Shown: positions 1-5,474 of the stretch, piece after piece
How positions within the stretch are numbered: the first letter of the stretch is position 1
How the letters are laid out: every line of letters starts with the position of its first letter
From: Chitinivibrionales bacterium
GTDB lineage: Bacteria > Fibrobacterota > Chitinivibrionia > Chitinivibrionales > JANQEN01
Length of the DNA stretch: 5,474 nucleotides
Direction of reading: 5' to 3'
Assembly (NCBI GenBank): GCA_030593665.1
Contig: JAUVGS010000174.1
Coordinates: 1 to 5,474 of the forward strand
The notes under the pieces: model-generated
Told to the model about the DNA's origin: nothing
Seen by the model: only the letters and a program-made list of their open reading frames with translations
Database searches by the model: none
Program-made: the position numbers and the translations under genes

Positions 1-467
1 ACTGCCTGATAAGAAGGAGGTGATTGTACCCAGTGAAAAAACACCAGAGAATCGCTGACCGGCCCTGTCGCGGTGAGTACATCTTTTAGCTTTACCGGAA
101 ACTTGAATGGAAGTGCGATGTCTGTCCATGCATTCGGTTGCAATGTTATCTGAGAAGGTCCGCGCAATGAGGTTGTTACTCCGGCACCAAAATTGATTGT
201 GTTGTACTCCGCTGATTTTAGCCATACAATTCTCCCGGGAATCAGGCTGAAATCATTTTCCAGCGCAGCCGAATATTCGACGAGTGTATCCTTTGCACCG
301 CCACCGGGATCGTACCAGCGTATCACCCGAAACTTCGTTTTATCATACTCCCATATCCCTTGTGTATTGTTGAAAGCGCTCAACACCGTTTTTAAACCGG
401 GGTCGGTTAATGTGGCTGTTGCGCGAAGAGGCGCCCAGGTCTTGGCCGCAGCACAGAAAGAATCAAT
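1..467 (-). other. C-terminal PGR/WLKS module, cut by window edge (residues 1666-1820)
   Basis: The motifs seen in order are: TWAPLRATATLTDPG (1675-1689), FRVIRWYDPGGG (1711-1722), LVEYS (1727-1731), IPGRIVWLKS (1741-1750), INFGAGVTTSL (1756-1766), ITLQPNAWTDIALPFKFPV (1772-1790). This 'RW...Y...PGR.fWL....i..G.G......I.L..gW..I..PF.fPV' arrangement occurs in C-terminal parts of large secreted FCB-group proteins, usually before a final sorting domain (recalled, not checked). The frame is still open at base 1, so any type IX sorting signal lies outside. Confidence 0.5.
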
Positions 468-3400
468 GTTTGAAGTCTTTACACGGCGGGAAATGCTTGT
501 CGTATCCGTATGAATGCCGTCTGAAGTAATAACTATCGCCCGAACACCATAATTCTCGCCGCCGCTGGTGATATACATCGTCTCACTAATCGTATCCAGA
601 TAAGAATCAGTACCTCCGTCAAATTGGAATTTATATGCATCATTTCCCATGCCATACTTACAACACCATTCAACATTGGCGATATTATCCTGCACTGAAA
701 AGGAGACGGTCACGGCATCACCAAGGTTGAGAACAGTGCTCGTATCGCTCAATCCTTTAAAGGAAAGTGTTGGTGCGAGGGTATCAGCGAGTACCAGAAA
801 TGGCCAGGCCATATCCGCACCGGTTATCGTAGCCCAGACAACGCTATTTTCTACCTCAAAATTATCAAACACGTTAATCATGGTATTGATATCCTGGTAG
901 AGGCCAATGTCACTTTCAGTTATCGTTGCACGGAGAGAATCAAAGTGTAAACCGATCTTAAAAGGCGGTACCTGCGGATTCGCACCGCTGAACTGAAAGG
1001 CGATTCCGCCGACTGTTGCGAATCCGACCGGCAACGGTATCGGACGAATATAATTACTTATAGTATCGGTTAAGTTAAACGGCGTCAGTGACTGGATAAT
1101 TATCATTCCGTTCATCACCTGTATGGTATCCAGTTTAATTTTTGAAAGGTTAATTTCCTGCCAGGTAAATGTTGATGGCGTTTTAATTGAAGAGGAGGAG
1201 GCTGTTGTGGGCTTTGCCGCATCTCCAACACCACCGCTTATTTTCTTTTTACGCAGCCACATTCCGGCAAAATAAGTTGTATCAAATACAATATTTGATG
1301 CAAGCGGTATAGTACATATACCGGTGATGCCGGAAACCTCAACCCACTGTGTCGGCTGAGCAGTTATACCGATTACCGAATCCATGCTGCAGGAATATCC
1401 CCACTGAAGGATGGTTGTATCAGACGTTATACCACTCGTATCAATTGACCAGTTTATAGTTATCGCATTTGTCACGGTATCAAAAATAATTTTGGTAATA
1501 GTTATGGTATTAGAAACATCCAACGTTGTATCGGCCTTCAGGGTTTTTGCAGAATCGCTTGAATTGGCAGTAACACATGACCACATCTGATCCTTACATA
1601 TCTGTAAACCGAAATAATAAACTGATTCCGGATTCAGATTTATCACGGTATCCTTCGTTTGAGACGGATCTACATATATCGCCTGATTTGCAGGAAGAGT
1701 AATATTAAAATCCAGAGGAATTGCTGCAGTATTCCACCAGATACGAATAGTGTCGGTACCCGCCTCTGGAACATCCCAGGAAAGAAATACCTGATCCGGA
1801 AGGTTTGTATTTGCTTTTAGTGTCCCGGTATATTCCGGGTGTGCCTGACCCGTTTGAAAGGAGGTTTTCTTTTTAGCACTCTCAACACTGTTTTTTCCCG
1901 TCACAGACCACTGGCAATAAACCGTAAAGGTCTCAAAAGGCGCATCGCCAACCTTTACCGGTATCGTTGTGCTGTCGCCCTTCGCTTTAAGCGCAGCAAC
2001 GGAGAGTGTGACATCCCAGAACGTTGGAATCATACCGTCAAATTTGCTGCACTGCACAGTGACACTATCATCCCAGGTTGCATTAAGTGATGATATATTG
2101 GTTATCATCAGGGTCGCGGAGTCTGAACCGACAGTATATATACCGTTTACCGTCAGACCGTTTTCCGGGACAATCGTGTCAAGCATAAAGAGGCGGTTCG
2201 CCTCTGCAAAGGGCTCAAGAAGCATATCACCCGTGGGTGTATTATGCCAAAGAACAGAATAATTGAACCAGTAACTGGAGTCATGGGCTGTCTGCAACGC
2301 CGCGACATCAATAATATATTCAACCGGATTGGGTGCGGCAGTCTTGATTTGTGCAATTGAATAATAGTTGACTGTTGCTCCTGATGTACCGGAAGCGTAA
2401 CCATTACTTTTATACATTACGCACACGGAGTCAGCCCAAGGCGCTGAACCGGAGGAGGTAGAGGGAAAGGTTGACAAATCAACATCGCTCCATAAACTAA
2501 GTTTTACCCGGCTCGTATTGTGAGGTTCTACCCGCTCGGCTTTCACTTTAAATGGGTTGTAATACATGCTTACAGTGATAGTGCTGGTTTTGCTGGTGGC
2601 CGTCCGGATAGTTTTTCCCAGAAAGGTATTGGATACTTTGCAGTAATAGGTATTGTTGTTATGCAATGCCGAATCTATCGGATTGATGGTAAAGCTGCTG
2701 CCGGTAGAACCATTTAGTATCGTACCATTTTCATACCATTGATAAGCGAATACTCCATCTCCGACAACCTGTATACTGAATGTCACAGAACCTCCTTCGC
2801 CAACAGTTGTTGTCGGTGACAGGTCAAGCGCTATTTCCACCGGTTGGACAACATGAATGCAAACAGTATCACTGTTTTTGCTTCCTGCCGTATTTGCTGC
2901 GGTAAAGTAGTAATACCCGCTGTCTGATTTTGCAGCACCGGTTAGAGTAACAATCGAATCCATATCAATAGGAGAACCCGGAGAGGATGCCGGATTTTTC
3001 TTATAGAACCATTGATATGTGGGGATTGGATTGCCCGTGGCTATTCCCGATATAGTAAATGTCTCTCCCAGAATAACAACCGTATCATCCTCAAATGCGG
3101 ACGTGATTGTTGGAGCGACACTTGCGGCTTTTATAGTAAAGGCCGCATCGCTTTCATCTGTTATCGCAGGATAATCAATGCTGGTGAGCCGTATGGTATA
3201 ATCCGTGCCTGGCGTTAAGGTATTTGGAATTGCCCATGAGTAAGGACTGGTATTGGCAATTGAAGCTGCTATGGTTGTATTAAACACGCCGCCCTTATAA
3301 AGCTCAACTTTAATATTTCCCGTTATACTGTGAGTCCAGGAGATATCAAATGTGGTGCCTATTTCCATTTGCTCCCCGCCGTTGGGAGAATTCACCTCGA

Positions 3401-5474
3401 TAGATGTCGAATTGATGGTAAAAACGGCATTGCTTTCATCTTGTACAGAGGGAAAGTCAATGCTGGTAAGACGTATAGTATAATCCGTGCCGGCTGTTAG
3501 TGTATTTGAAATTGCCCACGAATAGGAGCCGGTATTGGTAACAGAAGCCGCAATCGTTGAATTAAACGCGCCCCCTTTAAGAAGTTCGATTTTAATATTC
3601 CCGGTGATATTATGGGTCCATGTAACAGTATGCGAGTTTGCCACTTTCCATTGCTCTCCACCATTGGGAGAATTTACCTCAATAAATTTACCAGCCTCTA
3701 CCACAATAGTACCCACATACGGTACCCTGTTAAATTTTGTACCGGTTACATAAATAGTATCGTCTGCTACCACATCTATTGCGAATGCATTATTTCCTCC
3801 CGTAATAAATTTTGCATCCTGAATGCCCTTAGCCTTGTTGAACAGGCAGACACGCATACCACTTTCGCCTGAAACAATGACACTCTGAGTACCGTTGGAA
3901 ACTGTATTTGGATGAGTTAGACTGAGTGTTGTCGGTTTATTCGTATAGTGCATGAGAGAGGGATCACCAAATAAAATCCAGGAAACAAAAGTATTCTGAT
4001 CATTGCCATCATCAAGCATTTTCATTTCACCGTTATAAATAATACCGCCAACAGAAATATAGGTATCTTCCGTAAGATGTTTTACCATTTCCTGTAGTGC
4101 CTTCTGTGGTGGAACCCAGGCCTGGCTGATTGAGGAGGCCAGGCATATTATAGCTCCTCCCCCGGATTTATTCAACCATGCTTCGCCAAAACACGTTCCT
4201 CCATTAAACTCACCATTAGAACAGGCAACTGAAATGACAACAGGAAGTTTGTCACCATTACTTAAATCGTTCACATTGGTGTTGCTGAATCCCGTAGTAC
4301 CCCATGCTGTCTTAGCCCCGTGTCCCATGTAATTCACCCAGGTGCGGCCGTCATTCAGGCCACTGGTCACCGCGGAACTTGAAGCGCCTGGATCATATAT
4401 CTTGTCTACTTCAGTATAATTATAAGCCATCATAACATCACGCAAATCATCTATCCATTCCCAATCTTTAGGGGTGCCGTCAGCGCTGCCAATACCCATC
4501 GCTTTATGATACCAGTCACCCGTGGGATCAGGCTCCATTTCATATTTCAATACCTTATTGACCATAGTTTTTATTTCGGCTTCACTCGAAGAAGAAAACC
4601 TTCCAACGAAAGCTTCCGGATAAAGATCGTCTCCGGCTAATAGTACATAAGATGGATCTGAAATACCTACGCTATCCACATGAGAGGGAACATCTTCCGC
4701 ATCACCAACAAGAAGTATGTAGGTAATTCCCTCATTGTCATATTTACCCTGAATGAAACTTTTTATTGAACTTGAGCCGGTACCGGTTTCATCAGGATAG
4801 TTATACAGATCGGTTTTTATTCCTTTTTGATTCTTCCATTCAACAAAGGGCTCCATAGCACTGATAAAACCGGAAGGTGAAATAACAATCATCTTATCAC
4901 CGTCAGCAACAGGGGTATAGCGTGAGCGTCGTTGAGAATAATTGATAAAACGTCTCTGATAAATTTTGTCGAATGTCGGTGAGATTTTATCAGGTTTTTT
5001 AGTAAGAATATTGATTCTTCCCCTGCCAATGATTTTTATTTTAACGGTCATAGATTCAGCGATTTTCAGAATACCTTGTATCGCGTTATACTGAAAGGGC
5101 TGAAAATGTACCGCTATACCGCGAATGTCACGAACAATGTAGGGTTTACTTAAGTTTACCACAACTTCAGGATACCAAACATCCTTAGTGTAAACATCAC
5201 CAAATATGTATGGAATATCCGCGGGATTCTGGTTACGGTAAATCACTCCTTTGGATGGAACAATCTTTTTGACGCTAACTTCCTTATACGCGACGTTAAC
5301 GATTTCTATACTCATTTCCGCATTATCGGGGATAACAACACTCCGTGAAATCCCGGGCAGGCTGGGGAAACCCTTTTCAGTAAGGTATGTACACTCTCGT
5401 ATTGCGATATAATTACATATCTCACCATTAATCCGCCTGCTTTTTATTGTGTATTGCGGCATGTTAAACCTTAA
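1..5474 (-). CDS. Gingipain-like C25 cysteine peptidase fused to a multi-domain adhesin-like region (partial at both ends)
   Basis: One frame on the minus strand has no stop across the whole window. The first in-frame Met is at 5460-5462, but the four codons before it (5463-5474) are also open, and the protein already reads as C25 propeptide from the first residues, with no signal peptide. The real start is therefore probably about 50 codons upstream, outside the window. An AAGG six bases before that Met is a weak possible ribosome site, so a start there is not excluded. Domain order: C25 propeptide, C25 catalytic domain with His381 and Cys414, C25 C-terminal Ig-like module, two Kre9/KNH-like repeats, two Ig-like domains, beta-rich and fibronectin-III-like modules, and a terminal module cut at base 1. 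The enzyme should be an exported, self-processing endopeptidase with Arg-type preference (inferred). At over 1,820 residues it is much longer than RgpB and resembles RgpA/Kgp in having a long adhesin-like tail, though the tail modules differ. Neighbouring genes are not visible. Confidence 0.95.
468..779 (-). other. Bacterial Ig-like module (residues 1562-1665)
   Basis: The module begins LAPTLSFKGLSDTSTVL, then has the bacterial Ig pattern: a strand VTVSFSVQDNIANVEW (1584-1599), the 'V.DN' turn, a long central loop, and YGVRAIVITSDGIHTDTTSIS (1638-1658), which resembles the 'v.v.a.D..Gn' end strand of such domains. It has an adjacent Cys-Cys pair (1600-1601). Confidence 0.55.
780..1172 (-). 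other. Unassigned beta-rich module (residues 1431-1561)
   Basis: About 130 residues with no recognised family. It has paired strands around MNGMIIIQSLTP (1450-1461), a segment PIPLPVGFATVGGIAFQFSG (1474-1493), FKIGLHFDSLRATI (1501-1514), a stretch IGLYQDINTMINVFDNFEV (1519-1537) and WATITGADMAWPFLVLAD (1543-1560). The recurring phrase 'FLVLADTLAPTLSF' marks the joint to the next Ig-like module. Similar modules occur, as far as I recall, in large secreted proteins of FCB-group bacteria, but I cannot name one. Confidence 0.4.
1173..1235 (-). other. Ser/Thr/Pro-rich linker (residues 1410-1430)
   Basis: A short low-complexity stretch, KPTTASSSSIKTPS at 1417-1430, preceded by GGVGDAA, separates two folded segments. 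Its composition suggests a flexible extracellular linker. Confidence 0.55.
1236..1526 (-). other. Fibronectin-III-like module 2 (residues 1313-1409)
   Basis: A second module with a similar strand order: TITITKIIFDTVTNAITINWSI (1319-1340; core Trp1338), ILQWGYSC (1351-1358), then FDTTYFAGMWLRKKK (1393-1407), which takes the place of the FN3 'Y.f.v' strand. It is less typical than module 1 and could be another small beta-sandwich type. Confidence 0.5.
1527..1838 (-). other. Fibronectin-III-like module 1 (residues 1209-1312)
   Basis: The segment has the FN3 signature order: LPDQVFLSWDVPEAGTDTIRIWW (1221-1243) with Trp1229 as the B-strand core Trp, and then DTVINLNPESVYYFGLQIC (1271-1289), which matches the 'L.P.T.Y.f.V' turn and F strand. 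It closes with SSDSAKTL. FN3 modules in bacterial exoenzymes act as spacers or bind carbohydrate and surfaces. The assignment rests on pattern only. Confidence 0.6.
1839..2567 (-). other. Beta-rich unassigned region (residues 966-1208)
   Basis: I do not recognise a named family here. The stretch is rich in alternating hydrophobic strands, Thr, Ser, Asp and Tyr, and has no obvious catalytic motif, membrane segment or coiled coil. Two sub-modules are suggested. One, about 966-1090, contains VKLSLWSDVDLSTFP and later VEYIIDVAALQTAHDSSYWF. The other, about 1091-1208, contains LFMLDTIVPENGLTVNG, ATLMITN and VTVQCSKFDG, and ends with TVYCQWSVTGKNSVES. They are probably further extracellular sandwich domains. 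Confidence 0.45.
2568..2846 (-). other. Ig-like domain 2 (residues 873-965)
   Basis: This is a second Ig-like fold following directly on the first. It shows GEGGSVTFSIQVVG (888-901), the core AYQWYENG (906-913, Trp909), SSFTINPID, and NTYYCKVSN (937-945), which is the usual F-strand with Cys941. The partner Cys on the B strand is missing (SFSIQV-like region has none), so Cys941 would be unpaired within this domain. It ends with SKTSTITVS. Confidence 0.8.
2847..3116 (-). other. Ig-like domain 1 (residues 783-872)
   Basis: The segment starts with PTITSAFEDDTVVILGETFTI, then has the conserved Ig core: PTYQW (Trp817), an SIVTLTGA strand, and the DSGYYYFTAANTAGS motif at 847-861, which is the D-x-G-x-Y 'tyrosine corner' of I-set-like Ig domains. 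The canonical disulfide cysteines are absent: the first position is Ser/Gly-like and the second is Phe853. Bacterial Ig domains often lack this disulfide. It probably acts as a spacer or adhesive module. Confidence 0.8.
3132..3401 (-). repeat. Kre9/KNH-like beta-sandwich repeat 2 (residues 688-777)
   Basis: This is the second tandem copy, also exactly 90 residues. It begins IEVNSPNGGEQM and contains ISWTH, GNIKVELYKGG, YSWAIPNTLTPG, GTDYTIRLTSID and DES..AFTI. It keeps the motif 'IPNTLTPG' closer to the usual family form than copy 1. Divergence from copy 1 is concentrated in residues 12-24 of the module; the region around GTDYTIRLTSID is invariant. Many codons differ silently between copies, so the duplication is not recent. 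Confidence 0.85.
3414..3683 (-). repeat. Kre9/KNH-like beta-sandwich repeat 1 (residues 594-683)
   Basis: A 90-residue module begins with IEVNSPNGGEQW and has the diagnostic order of this family: a central VTWTH, GNIKIELLKGG, a YSWAI near two-thirds, GTDYTIRLTS, and a closing DES..VFTI. This matches the Kre9/KNH type (Ser-Thr-rich GPI-anchored family, PF10342) seen in many secreted bacterial proteins, where it is a non-enzymatic spacer or wall-binding module. It is followed by a four-residue linker (NSTS) and a second copy; the two align without gaps at 63 of 90 identical residues. Confidence 0.85.
3693..3947 (-). other. C25 C-terminal Ig-like module (residues 506-590)
   Basis: Directly after the FGDPSL end of the peptidase domain comes an approximately 85-residue beta-rich module. 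Its strands include TTLSLTHP (511-518), QSVIVSGESGMRVCLFN (526-542), AFAIDVVADDTIYVTGT (559-575) and YVGTIVV (582-588). Position, length and pattern fit the Ig-like domain that follows the catalytic domain in gingipains (Peptidase_C25_C), where it packs against the peptidase. It would mark the end of the RgpB-like core; everything downstream is extra. Confidence 0.75.
4221..4223 (-). other. Catalytic cysteine codon (Cys414)
   Basis: The codon TGT lies in VISVACSNGEF, matching the VACVNGDF nucleophile motif of arginine gingipains rather than the CCITAQF type recalled for Kgp. It is the thiol nucleophile, 33 residues after His381. Confidence 0.93.
4320..4322 (-). other. Catalytic histidine codon (His381)
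   Basis: The codon CAC sits within NYMGHGAKTAWG, the signature of the C25 active site, where the same motif in RgpB (GHGSETAWG, from memory) carries His211. It acts as the general base partner of Cys414. Confidence 0.93.
4917..4922 (-). other. Predicted propeptide cleavage site Arg181|Tyr182
   Basis: The sequence SQRRSR|YTPV places an Arg immediately before a YTPV tetrapeptide. Mature RgpB begins with the same four residues after cleavage at an Arg (family knowledge, recalled). Cleavage here would give a peptidase that starts right at the first strand region of the catalytic domain. That the cut is made by the enzyme itself is an inference. Confidence 0.8.
4920..5462 (-). other. C25 propeptide (residues 1-181)
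   Basis: This part matches the pattern of the gingipain propeptide (Propeptide_C25). It has the short GFPSLP motif at residues 31-36, followed by a beta strand ending in VVIP (42-45), then alternating strands and a second conserved stretch around residues 86-125 (FGDVY, YPEVVV, and RGIAVHFQPFQYN at 114-126). In the family the propeptide keeps the zymogen inactive and helps folding during export, and is removed by cleavage after Arg. The segment is basic near its end, with RRF at 170-172 and QRRSR at 177-181. RgpB, from memory, has about 229 residues before the mature enzyme; here only 181 precede it from the first Met, so roughly 48 residues (signal peptide plus the first propeptide strand) appear to lie off the window. 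Confidence 0.85.

Larger units (their letters stand above)
3948..4919 (-). other. C25 (gingipain) catalytic domain (residues 182-505)
   Basis: This is the caspase-like alpha/beta peptidase domain, clan CD. The conserved blocks appear in order: YTPV at the start (182-185), MIVISP (191-196), the 'EWKNQKGIKT' helix-strand (208-217), YILLVGDAEDVP (248-259), EAFVGRFS (283-290), DKIYDPG (353-359), NYMGHG with catalytic His381, KLPVVISVACSNGEF with catalytic Cys414, CFGEAWL (424-430), ASSISQAW (442-449) and the closing WILFGDPSL (495-503). The His-Cys spacing is 33 residues, the same as His211-Cys244 of RgpB as I recall it. Asp333 aligns without gaps to RgpB Asp163, which binds the substrate Arg, and Trp449 aligns to pocket residue Trp284, whereas Met288 is replaced by Gln453. 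Nothing catalytic is missing, so an active enzyme is expected. Confidence 0.95.

Noticed and set aside
193..513. Plus-strand open frame of 106 codons
   Set aside because: It lies entirely antisense to the continuous peptidase-adhesin frame, its translation has no recognisable motif, and there is no convincing ribosome site; it is a shadow frame.
1839..2262. Two overlapping plus-strand frames of 83 and 97 codons, plus a minus-strand frame of 83 codons at 2153-2404
   Set aside because: All overlap the main gene in other frames, and overlap each other. The long minus-strand frame is supported by domain motifs on both sides of this stretch, so these are chance openings.
3132..3683. Direct DNA repeats considered as a mobile element or recombination site
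   Set aside because: The repetition is at protein level (tandem domains) with many silent differences and is fully explained by domain duplication within one coding frame; there are no inverted ends or transposase.
3535..3872. Plus-strand frames opposite the first KNH repeat and the C25 C-terminal Ig-like module
   Set aside because: They are antisense to well-recognised protein domains and carry no motif of their own.
3948..4919. Caspase/metacaspase or another clan CD peptidase instead of a gingipain
   Set aside because: The propeptide, YTPV start, GHG..TAWG, VACSNGEF and closing FGDPSL blocks are specific to family C25.
1..5474. A new multi-gene system or defence island
   Set aside because: Only one gene is visible and the whole window is its coding sequence; no second gene, RNA or regulatory structure supports a system claim.

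Overview
The window is essentially one very long minus-strand reading frame, open at both ends: no in-frame stop occurs from base 5474 down to base 1 (about 1,824 codons). It encodes a secreted gingipain-type cysteine peptidase (peptidase family C25) fused to a long chain of beta-sandwich, adhesin-like modules. Residue numbers below count the first in-frame Met (codon 5460-5462) as residue 1, although the true start probably lies beyond the right edge of the window.

Reading the minus strand from right to left: (i) a C25 propeptide, residues 1-181; (ii) the C25 catalytic domain, residues 182 to about 505, with the His381/Cys414 dyad and a putative autocleavage site Arg181|Tyr182 whose downstream residues (YTPV) match the mature N-terminus of Porphyromonas gingivalis RgpB as I recall it; (iii) an Ig-like C25 C-terminal module, about 506-590; (iv) two tandem 90-residue Kre9/KNH-like repeats, 594-683 and 688-777, 70% identical; (v) two Ig-like domains, about 783-965; (vi) a beta-rich unassigned stretch, about 966-1208; (vii) two fibronectin-III-like modules, about 1209-1409; (viii) a Ser/Thr linker and an unassigned module, about 1410-1561; (ix) a bacterial Ig-like module, about 1562-1665; (x) a module with PGR..WLKS and 'LPFKFPV' motifs, cut by the left edge of the window. 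The C-terminus, including any type IX secretion signal, is not in the window.

The likely logic is that of an RgpA/Kgp-like exported protease: the propeptide keeps the enzyme latent, cleavage after an Arg releases it, and the C-terminal modules bind substrate, matrix or cell surface. The S1-pocket Asp is conserved in a gap-free alignment, so Arg-type specificity is plausible.

The organism is probably a bacterium of the FCB group (Bacteroidota, Fibrobacterota or related candidate phyla), because C25 peptidases with this style of C-terminal mosaic are typical there. The window does not allow a firmer placement. No RNA gene, mobile element, CRISPR array, promoter or terminator was seen; all plus-strand reading frames are antisense shadows of this gene.
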